DNA of 64,000 nt from CAJXZP01 sp041563475 (GTDB lineage Bacteria; Bacteroidota; Bacteroidia; Flavobacteriales_G; Salibacteraceae): NCBI GenBank assembly GCA_041563475.1, contig JBFFMY010000011.1, positions 1 to 64,000 of the forward strand, read 5' to 3'. A model generated the notes under the pieces. It saw only the letters and a list, made by a program, of their open reading frames with translations, was not told the DNA's origin and searched no databases. Shown in pieces: positions 34,532 to 44,636 of the stretch (its first letter is position 1; each line of letters starts with the position of its first letter). Made by a program: the position numbers and the translations under genes.

Positions 34532-36183
34532 TGGATAAAAATAAGTTTCTCATCATTGCATTTTCCGTAGTGTTTTTTATGCCCTTTCTAGGAAAAGTTC
34601 ACCTATTTGATTGGGATGAAATAAACTTTGCGGAAATTGCGCGTGAAATGGTTGTTACAGGTGACTATTTACGTCCGCAGATTGATTACCAGCTGTTTAC
34701 AGAAAAACCTCCCATGTTTATGTGGTTTCAGGCTCTTTCCATGAACATTTTTGGAATGAATGAATATGCTTCCCGTTTTCCAAATACAATTGCCGGATTA
34801 ATCACGCTACTCTTGGTTTACAGTTTAGGGAAAAAACTATACAACACAAATTTTGGACTTTTATGGGCCGGGGCTTTTTTCGGGAGTGTTCTCCCCCACT
34901 TATATTTTAGGTCTGGTATAATAGATCCCTGGTTTAACTTATTCATTTTTTTGAGCTTATATCAATTAATCACTTTTTATTGGAAAAAAGAGAATTTCTC
35001 TACTAAATTATCTGCAAAATCTAAATGGTTTCATCTGGCTTTAGCAGGTGTTTTTACCGGACTCGCCATTTTGGTAAAAGGACCAGTGGCTTTTTTAATT
35101 GTGGCTTTGGTAGTAGGAGTATATTGGGTTTATAAAAAATTTAAATTTTTCATTTCCATTCCTGAATTAATTCTCTACACCCTGATAACAATCGGCACCG
35201 CATCCATTTGGTTTGGCGTTGTAACCCTTTTTTACGGACCTCAATTCGCCATTGAGTTCACCATTCGTCAGTGGGAATTATTCTCTCAGCAAGATGCCGG
35301 TCATGGAGGCTTTTTAGGGTACCATTTCGTGGTTTTACTTCTTGGTGTTTTCCCCGCAAGCATCTTTATGATTCGAAGTATGGGGAAATTATCTAAAGGT
35401 TCAATTATTCAAGAAGATATGCGCAAATGGATGCTCATGCTATTTTGGGTGGTGCTCATTTTGTTTACCGTTGTAAGCACAAAAATTATTCATTATTCAT
35501 CCTTAGCCTATTTCCCTATGACGTACTTAGCGGCTGTAGTATTACGGGATATGAAAGAACATAAATTGAAATTTTCCATTTGGATGAAATCCATTTTGTT
35601 ACTAATTGCTGCTATTTTCGGAACGGCAGTCATTCTTTTACCTTGGTTGGGAATGCACATTGATGTTTTAAAACCGTTACTGGCGGCCGATCCGTTTGCC
35701 GTTGCAAATTTAGACGCAGATATTACATGGTCAGGAATTGAATCTATAGCCGGAGTAATACTCATTGTAACCACTATATTGGGAGTCATTTATTTACACA
35801 AGAATCAAGTGAATAAAGGAGTGGGCTGGCTTTTTGGCGGAACGGCCCTTTTTGTTTTCGTTACGTTAACCTTAATTATCAATAATATTGAAGGTATTAC
35901 CCAACGCGCGGCTATTGAGTTTTACGAAACGAAAGTGGGTTGCGATTGTTACGTTGTTTCGGAAGAATACAAAAGCTACGCCCAATTATTTTACACCCAA
36001 ATCACACCCAACGGGAACCCAAATCGATATTTAAAAGAATGGTTAAAAACGGGTGATATTGATAAGGATGTATTTTTTGTAGCCAAGATAAATGGCACAC
36101 AATACTTAGAAAAATTGGAAGATGTTGAATTCCTTTATGAAAAAAATGGATTCACCTTTTGGCAACGAAAAGCGATTAAATAA
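34531..36183 (+). CDS. GT39/ArnT-like membrane glycosyltransferase
   Basis: A 550-residue integral membrane glycosyltransferase that uses a polyprenyl-phosphate sugar donor. About ten hydrophobic helices run from residue 5 to 455, and a soluble C-terminal domain follows. The first extracytoplasmic loop holds the conserved acidic pair in FDWDEINFAEIAREM, and LFTEKPPMFMW follows. These are the signatures of the PMT/ArnT/GT-C fold. The acceptor could be lipid A, a glycolipid or protein; the sequence does not tell. It is coupled to the oxygenase gene upstream and to the acetyltransferase gene 5 nt downstream. Confidence 0.87.
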   Translation: MDKNKFLIIAFSVVFFMPFLGKVHLFDWDEINFAEIAREMVVTGDYLRPQIDYQLFTEKPPMFMWFQALSMNIFGMNEYASRFPNTIAGLITLLLVYSLGKKLYNTNFGLLWAGAFFGSVLPHLYFRSGIIDPWFNLFIFLSLYQLITFYWKKENFSTKLSAKSKWFHLALAGVFTGLAILVKGPVAFLIVALVVGVYWVYKKFKFFISIPELILYTLITIGTASIWFGVVTLFYGPQFAIEFTIRQWELFSQQDAGHGGFLGYHFVVLLLGVFPASIFMIRSMGKLSKGSIIQEDMRKWMLMLFWVVLILFTVVSTKIIHYSSLAYFPMTYLAAVVLRDMKEHKLKFSIWMKSILLLIAAIFGTAVILLPWLGMHIDVLKPLLAADPFAVANLDADITWSGIESIAGVILIVTTILGVIYLHKNQVNKGVGWLFGGTALFVFVTLTLIINNIEGITQRAAIEFYETKVGCDCYVVSEEYKSYAQLFYTQITPNGNPNRYLKEWLKTGDIDKDVFFVAKINGTQYLEKLEDVEFLYEKNGFTFWQRKAIK

Positions 36184-36188
36184 AACAC

Positions 36189-36674
36189 ATGGAAATAAGA
36201 ATTAGAGAAGGTGAAATACAAGATTTATCAGGTCTGAAAAAACTAATTATTGAACTTGCCGTATACGAAAAAGAGCCCGATGCGGTTGAGGTAACAATAG
36301 CAGAATTAGAAAAAGACGGATTCGGACCCAACCCACTCTTTGGCTTTTTTGTGGCCGAAATAAACGGGGTAATTCAAGGAATTGCTTTACACTATTTTAA
36401 ATACTCTACTTGGAAAGGAAAGTGTTTGTTTTTAGAGGACATCATAGTAAACATTGAATATCGAGATAAAGGTATCGGAAAATTACTTTTTGATGAAGTA
36501 GTAAAAGTGGCGGCTATAAATGGGTGTAAAAGATTGGAGTGGCAAGTTTTAAAATGGAACGTTTCTGCTATTGGATTTTATAAAAACAAATACAATGCAG
36601 ATATTGATGGCGAATGGTTTAATGGTCGTTTGGTTGAAAACCAAATTCAACAAATTGCCAAACAACTCAAGTAA
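36189..36674 (+). CDS. GNAT family N-acetyltransferase (diamine/spermidine-acetyltransferase-like)
   Basis: A 161-residue single-domain acetyltransferase. The acetyl-CoA loop lies in EYRDKGIGKLL, preceded by the KCLFLEDIIVN strand, with NVSAIGFYKNKY near the C-terminus. This layout and the YEKEPDAVEVT segment resemble spermidine/spermine and thialysine acetyltransferases. The substrate is not certain. It is third in a run with the oxygenase and GT39 genes, so it may modify the same product, but unrelated cotranscription is possible. Confidence 0.85.
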   Translation: MEIRIREGEIQDLSGLKKLIIELAVYEKEPDAVEVTIAELEKDGFGPNPLFGFFVAEINGVIQGIALHYFKYSTWKGKCLFLEDIIVNIEYRDKGIGKLLFDEVVKVAAINGCKRLEWQVLKWNVSAIGFYKNKYNADIDGEWFNGRLVENQIQQIAKQLK

Positions 36675-36750
36675 TCGCCAAAATCTAAATCCAATAATAT
36701 TTTTAACTTCGGGAATTATAAGAAAAACCAACTGAATTAAAGACTAATTT

Positions 36751-38226
36751 ATGATAGAAGAAATAATCAACGGTATAAACGCAGTAGTATGGAGTGATGC
36801 TTTGATTGCCCTTGCCCTTTTATCTGGGATATTTTATTCTTTTAAAACACGATTTGTTCAGGTACGCATGGTTAAAGAAATGCTCCGATTACTTTTTGGT
36901 GGGAAAGCATCAAAACGAGGCGTTTCTTCATTTCAAGCATTTGCTATTGCTATATCAGGAAGGGTTGGAACAGGTAACATTGCCGGAGTAGCAACTGCTA
37001 TTGCTCTTGGTGGACCAGGCGCCATTTTTTGGATGTGGATTATTGCCTTTTTAGGATCCGCTTCGGCATTTATTGAAGCTACTTTGGGTCAACTATATAA
37101 ACAAAATAAAGGCGGTGAATACCGTGGTGGTCCTGCGTATTACATTGAGTATGGGCTTGGGATTAAATGGTTTGCCACCCTATTTGCCATAGCCACTATT
37201 TTAAGTACCGCATTTTTCCTTCCTGGTGTTCAAGCAAATAGTATTGCTGCAGGTATTAAATCTGCTTTTGATATTGAAAACGCCTATACTGGAGGAGCAA
37301 TTATCGTTTTTCTAGCTTTAATTGTATTTGGCGGGGTAAAGAGAATTGGTAAATTTTCAGAGGTTGTAGTTCCTTTTATGGCTGTTGCGTATGTGCTAAT
37401 CGCGGTAGTAATTATTGGATTAAATTTTAGGGAAATCCCGGAAATTTTAAAACTTATTGTAACATCTGCCTTTGGGGCAAATCAAGCATTTGGGGGTATT
37501 GTTGGGATGGCCATTATGTGGGGTGTGAAAAGAGGCATTTACTCCAATGAAGCAGGTCAAGGAACAGCTCCACATGCAGCAGCAGCTGCCGAAGTAAGTC
37601 ACCCAGCCAAACAAGGTTTGGTGCAAGCCTTTTCGGTTTATGTAGATACTTTATTTGTGTGTACTGCTACCGCTTTTATGATATTGTTTACGTTTCAATA
37701 TAACGTGATTGACCCAGACGGAGGTTTTATTTTTGAGCATTTACCCGGAGTTAATTATGGCCCTGAGTATACCCAAATGGCCATTGAAAGTCAGTTTCCA
37801 GGTTTTGGAAAAATATTCGTAGCTATCTCCCTTTCCTTTTTTGCTTTTACAACCATAATGGCATACTACTACATTGCCGAAACAAACGTGAGCTACCTAG
37901 ATCACGAAAACAAAAAACCATGGTTAATTTGGGTTTTGAGAGTGTTGATTTTAGGAGCTACTTTTTATGGCGCCATTAAATCTGCCGAATTGGCTTGGAC
38001 CATGGGCGATATTGGAGTGGGTATAATGGCCTGGTTAAACTTTATTGCCATATTCTTACTTAGGAAACCGGCTTTGGCTCTTTTAAAAGATTATGAGCGA
38101 CAAAAGAAAGAAGGAATTGTCGAGCCATTATTTGATCCCGATGAATCTCATTTGGATTTTGAAAACATGGATTTATGGCGCAGAGTAGCGGCTAGATTTA
38201 AGAATGAAAATCCAGAGGATAAGTAA
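36751..38226 (+). CDS. Alanine/glycine:cation symporter (AGCS family)
   Basis: A 491-residue inner-membrane transporter with about ten to eleven helices. Signatures are ISGRVGTGNIAGVATAIALG near residue 70 and NEAGQGTAPHAAAAAEVSHP near 270, which are diagnostic of Na+- or H+-coupled AGCS carriers that import alanine or glycine. The C-terminal tail of about 45 residues is charged and cytoplasmic. It has its own 76-nt upstream gap. No amino acid enzyme is next to it, so the substrate is from family knowledge. Confidence 0.95.
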   Translation: MIEEIINGINAVVWSDALIALALLSGIFYSFKTRFVQVRMVKEMLRLLFGGKASKRGVSSFQAFAIAISGRVGTGNIAGVATAIALGGPGAIFWMWIIAFLGSASAFIEATLGQLYKQNKGGEYRGGPAYYIEYGLGIKWFATLFAIATILSTAFFLPGVQANSIAAGIKSAFDIENAYTGGAIIVFLALIVFGGVKRIGKFSEVVVPFMAVAYVLIAVVIIGLNFREIPEILKLIVTSAFGANQAFGGIVGMAIMWGVKRGIYSNEAGQGTAPHAAAAAEVSHPAKQGLVQAFSVYVDTLFVCTATAFMILFTFQYNVIDPDGGFIFEHLPGVNYGPEYTQMAIESQFPGFGKIFVAISLSFFAFTTIMAYYYIAETNVSYLDHENKKPWLIWVLRVLILGATFYGAIKSAELAWTMGDIGVGIMAWLNFIAIFLLRKPALALLKDYERQKKEGIVEPLFDPDESHLDFENMDLWRRVAARFKNENPEDK

Positions 38227-38295
38227 ATCAAAAATGCGGGTTACCAACATTTACGATTTATCCGCGTATTATGGCAAATTAAAAAATTGACGTAG

Positions 38296-39207
38296 ATGAC
38301 TGAAAATTTCAAGGTTGCATCCGCTCAACTTTCACCTTTTTTCCTCAACAAAGAAAAAACTGTTGAGAAAGCCTGTGAAGCGATATTAGAAGCGGGTGAA
38401 AATGGAGCTAAATTAATTGTCTTTCCCGAGGCTTTTATTTCCGGATACCCAGATTGGGTATGGCTAATTCCGAATAGTAAAGGCGTTGATTTAAATGAGC
38501 TATACTTAAAACTGGTTCAAAATGCCATTTCCATTCCAGACGACAGCACTAGAAAACTTTGTAAAGCCGCAAAAAAGGCGAATATAAATGTTGTAATTGG
38601 TGTGAGTGAGAGAAATTCTGAGTCAAGTAACGCAAGTTTATTTAATAGCTTACTTTTTATAGATGATAGCGGTAATATTCTAGGTAAGCATAGAAAGTTA
38701 ATCCCAACTGGCGGTGAACGTCTAATATGGTCTCAAGGCGAAGGTGATACGCTATGTTCTTATGAAACTTCGGTAGGAAAATTGGCAGGATTGATTTGTT
38801 GGGAAAATCTTATGCCATTAGCTAGAAATGCAATCTACGAATTTGGGACTCAAATATTAGCCGCACCAACTTGGGATAAAAGTCCAAATTGGACACAATC
38901 TATCCAGCATATCGCAAGGGAAGGCGGGTTATTTGTAATAAGTACTTGTATGGCCTTAAAAATAGATGATATTCCAGATGAATATGCGTTTAAAAAACTC
39001 TATCCAGAAGGAAGGGAATGGATTAATGTTGGAAATAGTTCTATAATTGGTCCAAATGGGCAGGTATTAGCAGGTTCGCTTGAGGCTGAAGAGGGTATTT
39101 TATATGCTGATATTGATCTTAGTCAAATCATAAAAGCTAAACGCATGTTTGATGCCGTTGGACATTATTCAAGACCGGATGTTTTTACATTCAATTTGAA
39201 AAAATAA
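38296..39207 (+). CDS. Nitrilase
   Basis: A 303-residue member of the true nitrilase branch of the carbon-nitrogen hydrolases, converting nitriles to carboxylic acids plus ammonia. The catalytic triad is Glu45 in FPEAF, Lys134 in KHRKLIPTG and Cys168 in ICWEN. The extended segments PEAFISGYPDW, LAAPTWD and HYSRPDVF mark the nitrilase branch as opposed to amidases or ureidopropionases. The natural nitrile is unknown. It is a monocistronic unit, cytoplasmic, with a strong bidirectional terminator shared with secA. Confidence 0.9.
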   Translation: MTENFKVASAQLSPFFLNKEKTVEKACEAILEAGENGAKLIVFPEAFISGYPDWVWLIPNSKGVDLNELYLKLVQNAISIPDDSTRKLCKAAKKANINVVIGVSERNSESSNASLFNSLLFIDDSGNILGKHRKLIPTGGERLIWSQGEGDTLCSYETSVGKLAGLICWENLMPLARNAIYEFGTQILAAPTWDKSPNWTQSIQHIAREGGLFVISTCMALKIDDIPDEYAFKKLYPEGREWINVGNSSIIGPNGQVLAGSLEAEEGILYADIDLSQIIKAKRMFDAVGHYSRPDVFTFNLKK

Positions 39208-39240
39208 TCCAGGGTAAATCTAACTACAAAAATATCGGAT

Positions 39241-39279
39241 AAAAAAAGCCCTGATTGAAAATTCAATCAGGGCTTTTTT
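39241..39279. terminator. Bidirectional terminator between nitrilase and secA
   Basis: A long perfect stem, AAAAAAGCCCTGATTGA with TCAATCAGGGCTTTTTT around a 4-nt A-rich loop. The A-run and T-run make it usable in both directions, fitting the convergent genes. Confidence 0.93.
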
Positions 39280-39292
39280 ACGTTTTTATTTT

Positions 39293-42200
39293 TTAATCCA
39301 CCAACATCCAGCTTCCGCCTTTAATAAGTGGTTCAGCTTGTTTGTATTTCACCTGTTTGGTCTCCCCAGTTTGAACGTTTTTGATGGTTACTTTATCGTT
39401 TCTACCAATTACGCGTTCGGTTTTAACCACCGGAGTTCTTTTTTCAGGTACCCGATTAGCCGAAGGGTCGTGATATTGTTGACCGCCTGTTGCAGCAGAA
39501 GGCAACTCATCTTTACGCTCTTGTAAGTTTCTAACTTTAATTCTAGGTGCAGGAGCTGCTCTTACTTGTGTATTTTCTTGTTGTGGTAAGTTCGCTTTCA
39601 CCAAAAATGAAACGCCTTCTCGTCCAATACGGCCCACCATTTCTTTAAACAATTTGAATGACTCAAATTTGTAAATCAATAACGGATCCTTTTGCTCATA
39701 AACGGCATTTCGAACCGATTGACGTAAATCATCCATAGCACGCAAATGCTCTTTCCAGTATTGGTCAATCATAGCTAAAGAAACCCCTTTCTCAAGGGCA
39801 TCAATTAACTCTAACCCTTCAGAAGTATATGATTTTTCTAAATTGGCAACGACTTGCATCGACTTTTTACCATCAGTAAACGGAACCACAATATTCTCAT
39901 AATGAGAATTAGGGTCTTCATACACATTTTTTATCACCGGATAAGCCGATTTGGCCATCTCAGCATGACGAGAGAAATAACTATTTAAAGTAGCCTCATA
40001 TACTCTTTCAATAACCTCATCTTGTTTCAAATCAAAAAACTCCGTTTCAGAAACAGGAATATCCACATGTAAAGATGCTAACGAATCTAATTTAAAACCC
40101 GCATAATCTTTCGTTATACGATAATCTTCAACCAGTCCTTCAATATTGTCGTAAATGGAATTAGCAATATCAATTTTCAATCGAGTTCCATGCAGCGCGT
40201 GACGTCTTCGTTTATAAATAACCTCACGTTGCTTGTTCATTACATCATCATACTCTAAAAGGTTTTTCCGTATTCCGAAGTTGTTTTCCTCGACCTTTTT
40301 CTGAGCACGCTCAATAGATTTTGAAATCATGGTATGCTGAATGGATTCTCCTTCCTCATGACCCATTCTATCCATCATTTTAGCAATTCTTTCGGACCCG
40401 AACAAACGCATTAAATTGTCTTCAAGGGATACGAAAAATTGAGAGGAACCTACATCACCTTGACGACCCGCACGACCACGTAACTGACGGTCAATACGTC
40501 TCGACTCATGGCGTTCTGTACCAATAATGGCCAAACCACCAGCGTTTTTAGTTTCATCAGTCAATTTAATATCGGTACCACGACCCGCCATGTTTGTCGC
40601 AATAGTTACGGTCCCAGGCTCACCTGCATGTTGAACAACTTCTGCTTCCTTTTGGTGTAATTTGGCATTCAAAACCTGATGCTCCACTTTACGCATATTC
40701 AACATTCTACCCAATAATTCAGAAACTTCAACCGAAGTTGTTCCTACCAATACTGGGCGGCCTTGATTTCGTAATTTAACAATTTCATCAATAACTGCAT
40801 TGTACTTTTCACGCGCAGTTTTATAAACCAAATCATCCTTATCATCCCTTAATAACGGACGATTTGTGGGGATAACAACCACATCTAATTTGTAAATTTC
40901 CCAGAATTCACCCGCCTCTGTTTCGGCAGTACCTGTCATACCTGACAACTTATTATACATACGGAAATAATTCTGTAATGTAACCGTAGCGTACGTTTGG
41001 GTTGAAGCTTCAATCTTTACATTTTCTTTGGCTTCAATAGCTTGATGTAGACCGTCAGAATATCTACGGCCATCCATAATACGACCGGTTTGCTCATCCA
41101 CAATCTTCACTTGATTATCCATCAGCACGTATTCAACATCTTTTTCAAACATGCAATACGCTTTCAACAACTTGTCAATGGTATGTAAACGTTCCGTTTT
41201 TATGGTGTAATCATCTAAAACTTCTTCTTTCAATGCCAACTTCGCACTTTCATCCTGGTCCGTTTTATCAATTTCGGAAAGCAAGCTAGATAAATCAGGC
41301 ATCATGAAAAACTCCTTATTCTCCACTGATTTAGAAATTAATTCAAGGCCCCTTTCTGTTAGATTTACACTATTATTTTTTTCTTCAATTACAAAATAAA
41401 GTTCCGAATCTGCTTCAGGCATTTGCTTCGCATTATCCTGCAGATAAAAATTCTCCGTTTCCTGTAACAAAAGTTTGACACCTGGTTCGCTCAAATATTT
41501 AATCAGCGATTTATTTTTCGGTAATCCACGAAAACACCTGAATAAGGCTAATTTACCTTCATCCAAAATTTGCGCTCTTATTTTTTTGTCGGGTTGTGAA
41601 CTTTCGTCTACAGCCAATTTCTTTTTGGCCTCAATGAAAAGCCCATTAACTAATTTCTTTTGCGCATCAACCAACTCTTGAATTTTTGGTTTTAACTCAT
41701 CAAAATGATGCACATCCCCTTTAGGCGTTGGCCCAGAAATAATTAAAGGTGTTCGCGCTTCATCAATCAACACAGAATCGACCTCATCCACAATAGCATA
41801 ATTATGCGGGGGTTGAACTAATTCACCTATGGTACTTGCCATATTATCACGCAAATAATCAAAACCAAATTCATTGTTGGTTCCGTATGTGATATTAGCT
41901 GCATACGCTTCTTTCCTTTCAGCAGAATTTGGTTTGGTTTTATCAATACAAGAAACTGTTAAACCATGAAATTCAAAAAGAGGAGCCATCCATTCACTAT
42001 CCCTTTTTGCCAAATAATCGTTAACGGTAACTAAATGCACTCCACGTCCCGGAAGAGCATTTAAATACATTGGAAGTGTGGCCACCAAAGTTTTACCCTC
42101 ACCAGTCATCATTTCGGCAATTTTACCCTGATGCAAAACGATACCACCAATCAACTGTACATCATAATGAATCATATCCCAAGTAACTTCATTACCGGCT

Positions 42201-42691
42201 GCAATCCATTTATTTGCCCAAATGGCTTTATCTCCTTCAATAACTACAGAAGATTTATTGGATGCAATCTTTTTGTCAAATTCGGTGGCGGTTACTTCAA
42301 TATGCTTATTGATTGTAAACCTGCGGGATGTTTCTTTAAAAACTGCAAAAGCTTGAGGAAGAATTTCTTGAAGAATTTCTTCAATTCTAACCACGACCTT
42401 TTTCTCTAAACCATCAATTTGATCATAAATTTTTTCCTTTTCAAGAACATCTACAGTATCTCCTTCTGCAGTTTCTTTCAATTGATCAATTTCCGCTTGC
42501 AAAGTCGCAATACCGTCAGAAATAACTTTTTGAAATTCGGCTGTTTTTAAGCGTAACTCATCATTCGTTAACCCTTCCAGCTTTTTAAACTCTGCATTAA
42601 TTTCGGTAACCAAATACTGAATTGCTTTAATGTCCTTATCGGATTTATTTCCGATTATCTTTTTTAATGCTCCTACTAATGAACCAAACAT
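39293..42691 (-). CDS. secA: Preprotein translocase ATPase SecA
   Basis: A 1132-residue motor ATPase that drives secretory proteins through SecYEG. The Walker A block MMTGEGKT is at residues 194-201, Walker B/DEAD-like VDEVDSVLIDEARTP near 290, and the helicase-type NMAGRGTDIKL block near 700. It is about 230 residues longer than E. coli SecA. The extra length is an insertion between about 320 and 500 plus a long basic C-terminal linker, as is common in Bacteroidota. The C-terminal zinc motif of the E. coli protein is absent. A TACTTTTG (complement of 42786-42793) lies 94 nt upstream. Confidence 0.97.
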   Translation of the reverse strand: MFGSLVGALKKIIGNKSDKDIKAIQYLVTEINAEFKKLEGLTNDELRLKTAEFQKVISDGIATLQAEIDQLKETAEGDTVDVLEKEKIYDQIDGLEKKVVVRIEEILQEILPQAFAVFKETSRRFTINKHIEVTATEFDKKIASNKSSVVIEGDKAIWANKWIAAGNEVTWDMIHYDVQLIGGIVLHQGKIAEMMTGEGKTLVATLPMYLNALPGRGVHLVTVNDYLAKRDSEWMAPLFEFHGLTVSCIDKTKPNSAERKEAYAANITYGTNNEFGFDYLRDNMASTIGELVQPPHNYAIVDEVDSVLIDEARTPLIISGPTPKGDVHHFDELKPKIQELVDAQKKLVNGLFIEAKKKLAVDESSQPDKKIRAQILDEGKLALFRCFRGLPKNKSLIKYLSEPGVKLLLQETENFYLQDNAKQMPEADSELYFVIEEKNNSVNLTERGLELISKSVENKEFFMMPDLSSLLSEIDKTDQDESAKLALKEEVLDDYTIKTERLHTIDKLLKAYCMFEKDVEYVLMDNQVKIVDEQTGRIMDGRRYSDGLHQAIEAKENVKIEASTQTYATVTLQNYFRMYNKLSGMTGTAETEAGEFWEIYKLDVVVIPTNRPLLRDDKDDLVYKTAREKYNAVIDEIVKLRNQGRPVLVGTTSVEVSELLGRMLNMRKVEHQVLNAKLHQKEAEVVQHAGEPGTVTIATNMAGRGTDIKLTDETKNAGGLAIIGTERHESRRIDRQLRGRAGRQGDVGSSQFFVSLEDNLMRLFGSERIAKMMDRMGHEEGESIQHTMISKSIERAQKKVEENNFGIRKNLLEYDDVMNKQREVIYKRRRHALHGTRLKIDIANSIYDNIEGLVEDYRITKDYAGFKLDSLASLHVDIPVSETEFFDLKQDEVIERVYEATLNSYFSRHAEMAKSAYPVIKNVYEDPNSHYENIVVPFTDGKKSMQVVANLEKSYTSEGLELIDALEKGVSLAMIDQYWKEHLRAMDDLRQSVRNAVYEQKDPLLIYKFESFKLFKEMVGRIGREGVSFLVKANLPQQENTQVRAAPAPRIKVRNLQERKDELPSAATGGQQYHDPSANRVPEKRTPVVKTERVIGRNDKVTIKNVQTGETKQVKYKQAEPLIKGGSWMLVD

Positions 42692-42785
42692 ATTTTTATG
42701 TGCTATTTATAAGCGAATAAACGCTGCTACTATCTAATTTTTACTGTGAATTAATGACTTTAAAAAAATCAAAAAACGCAACTTT

Positions 42786-42793
42786 CAAAAGTA
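42786..42793 (-). promoter_or_regulatory. -7 element TACTTTTG of secA
   Basis: An exact TAnnTTTG match read on the minus strand, 94 nt before the secA ATG. It implies a leader of about 90 nt, long compared with other genes here. No clear -33 element. Confidence 0.4.
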
Positions 42794-42881
42794 GATGAAT
42801 TCCCCAATTACGACTGCATTTTTTGTGAGGATTTAACATGGGTTTAAAGAAATAAACAGCGTCTAAACCCATTAGGTTAGT

Positions 42882-42911
42882 AAAAAAAAAGCCTCCCGAT
42901 TTGGGAGGCTT
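42882..42911 (-). terminator. Terminator after the DUF2795 gene
   Basis: On the minus strand AAGCCTCCC pairs with GGGAGGCTT around a 5-nt loop and is followed by a long T-run. It lies directly after the DUF2795 stop. Confidence 0.9.
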
Positions 42912-42921
42912 GTATTATTTT

Positions 42922-43143
42922 TTAATATTCATCTTCATTAAAGAAGAAATCTTCTTTAGTTGGATAATCCGGCCAAATATCTTCGATAGCTTCATAAACC
43001 TCGCCTTCATCTTCAATTTCTTGTAGATTTTCTACCACTTCAAGTGGCGCTCCAGTACGTAATGCAAAATCAATAAGTTCGTCCTTGATTGCAGGCCATG
43101 GGGCATCTTCCATATACGATGCTAACTCTAGTGTCCAATACAT
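42922..43143 (-). CDS. DUF2795-type small acidic protein
   Basis: A 73-residue very acidic protein matching DUF2795. The central helix-turn-helix-like piece reads WPAIKDELIDFALRTGAPLEVVENLQ, shown here in two parts: WPAIKDELIDFALRTGAP and LEVVENLQEI. The C-terminus is rich in Asp, Glu and Phe. Family function is unknown; members are widespread in Bacteroidota as single copies. It has a well-formed promoter and terminator of its own, so it is a monocistronic unit. Confidence 0.85.
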   Translation of the reverse strand: MYWTLELASYMEDAPWPAIKDELIDFALRTGAPLEVVENLQEIEDEGEVYEAIEDIWPDYPTKEDFFFNEDEY

Positions 43144-43185
43144 TGTCTAATTTTTTTTTAAAAAACTTGTGCTCTAAGGCAACGG

Positions 43186-43215
43186 CAAAAGTATATTTAT
43201 TCTGGACATGGGCAA
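43186..43215 (-). promoter_or_regulatory. Promoter of the DUF2795 gene (TTG-N19-TACTTTTG)
   Basis: Read on the minus strand: TTG (complement of 43213-43215), a 19-nt spacer and an exact TAnnTTTG (complement of 43186-43193). The ATG lies 42 nt beyond. Confidence 0.6.
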
Positions 43216-43252
43216 CATAAGTTTTCAACACCCAGAAATTATAAATTATAAC

Positions 43253-43804
43253 CTACATTTTTGGTTTCCAGGGAATTTCCTCTGCCTTAAAATCAATCAC
43301 CCACTTACGGGCAAGCACAAATAAGTAATCGCTTAATCTATTAATGTACCGCACAGCAAAATCAATATCTGGATCATCAACCCCATAACGCACCATAGCT
43401 CTTTCCGCTCTACGACATACAGTTCGTGTAATATGACAATAAGAAACCGCGGGATTACCTCCTGGAAGCACAAAAGACTTCATTTCGGGTAGGTTTTCGT
43501 CCATTAAATCCATGGACTTCTCCAAATTCAATATCATTTCTTCATGCAACGCTGGTAATTGCATTTGAGCTTTTTTCTCCGGATCTACGGCTAAATAAGA
43601 ACCTATTGTAAAAAGAGTTTCTTGAATTTCGATAAAATGTTGCTTTTCATCTAAACTTTGAGATGAATCACGCAATAAACCCATCCAAGAGTTTAATTCA
43701 TCCACCATCCCATACGACTCAATTTGAGGGTTATCTTTGGAAACTCTTTTACCTCCAAACAAAGAGGTTTTTCCTTTATCGCCCGTTTTGGTATAAACTT
43801 TCAC
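43253..43804 (-). CDS. PduO-type ATP:cob(I)alamin adenosyltransferase
   Basis: A 183-residue enzyme that transfers the adenosyl group of ATP to cob(I)alamin to make coenzyme B12. The start is GTG 43804, one base after the GDPD stop. The ATP-binding N-terminus YTKTGDKGKTSLFGGKRV and the C-terminal block CRRAERAMVRYG with YINRLSDYLFVLAR are diagnostic of the trimeric PduO type. A B12-dependent mutase such as methylmalonyl-CoA mutase is its usual client in Bacteroidota but is not in this window. It is cotranscribed with the GDPD gene. Confidence 0.94.
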   Translation of the reverse strand: MKVYTKTGDKGKTSLFGGKRVSKDNPQIESYGMVDELNSWMGLLRDSSQSLDEKQHFIEIQETLFTIGSYLAVDPEKKAQMQLPALHEEMILNLEKSMDLMDENLPEMKSFVLPGGNPAVSYCHITRTVCRRAERAMVRYGVDDPDIDFAVRYINRLSDYLFVLARKWVIDFKAEEIPWKPKM

Positions 43805-43805
43805 T

Positions 43806-44636
43806 CTATTCTATTTTACCCTTCGCTTTCGCTACTTTTATTAACAATTCTGGAAAATCGGAAATTAAACCGTCTACATCCCAATCAATTAACCTTTCCA
43901 TATCCTCTTTTTCATTCACTGTCCATGGAATAACATCCATGCCCAGCTCATGCGCCAAGTCCACGTCATCTTCAGTTAACAATTGATATTCACAGCTATA
44001 TACGTCCGGTTCAAAACCAAGTAGTTCAATGTTTTTTTCTACTCCTAAATCATTATCAACCAACAAAGCCAACGCAGCTTCACACTCAATACGTTCAAGG
44101 TAATTTAATATTCGAATATCAAATGATTGGATTGAACAACGGTCTTGCGCATCATATAATTTGATAATATCGTAAACTGCTTCCGCAAAAATAGAGGGTT
44201 TTGGATGTAGTAATCCATCCCCAGCCGAAGTTGATTTTATTTCAATATTAAATCTTATTTCGGGTAAATTATTTGCTGCTGTATATTCATCGGCCATATT
44301 AATGACTTCAGATAATAACGGCTTGTATGTTTTAATTTTTTTCTGCTTAGGAAATTTAGGATTACCTAAAGATCCACAATCATATTCGATTATGGTTTGG
44401 TAACGCATATTGTAAAGCATTTTTGAATCGTCCTTGAGTGGTTTTCCTGTTGGTGCTAAACATAAACTTTTAAGAAAAACGGGGTCGTGTGATACCACCA
44501 CGTTATTGTCTTTAGACATAACCACATCCATCTCGAGAGTTATTACTCCCGCATCGATAGCAGCAACAAAACCTTCAACCGAATTCTCTGGATATTTCCC
44601 TCTGTAACCTCTATGCCCTTGCGTATCAAAATTCAT
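43806..44636 (-). CDS. Glycerophosphodiester phosphodiesterase family protein
   Basis: A 276-residue enzyme from ATG 44636. The frame opens at a TTG at 44693, but a TAATATTG sequence covers that region and ATG 44636 gives the family N-terminus. Catalytic blocks are GHRGYRGKYPENS near residue 8 and LEMDVVMSKDNNVVVSHDP near 35-55, which supply the histidines and metal-binding acidic residues. It hydrolyses glycerophosphodiesters to glycerol-3-phosphate and an alcohol. No signal peptide is seen with this start, so it is probably cytoplasmic. Confidence 0.88.
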   Translation of the reverse strand: MNFDTQGHRGYRGKYPENSVEGFVAAIDAGVITLEMDVVMSKDNNVVVSHDPVFLKSLCLAPTGKPLKDDSKMLYNMRYQTIIEYDCGSLGNPKFPKQKKIKTYKPLLSEVINMADEYTAANNLPEIRFNIEIKSTSAGDGLLHPKPSIFAEAVYDIIKLYDAQDRCSIQSFDIRILNYLERIECEAALALLVDNDLGVEKNIELLGFEPDVYSCEYQLLTEDDVDLAHELGMDVIPWTVNEKEDMERLIDWDVDGLISDFPELLIKVAKAKGKIE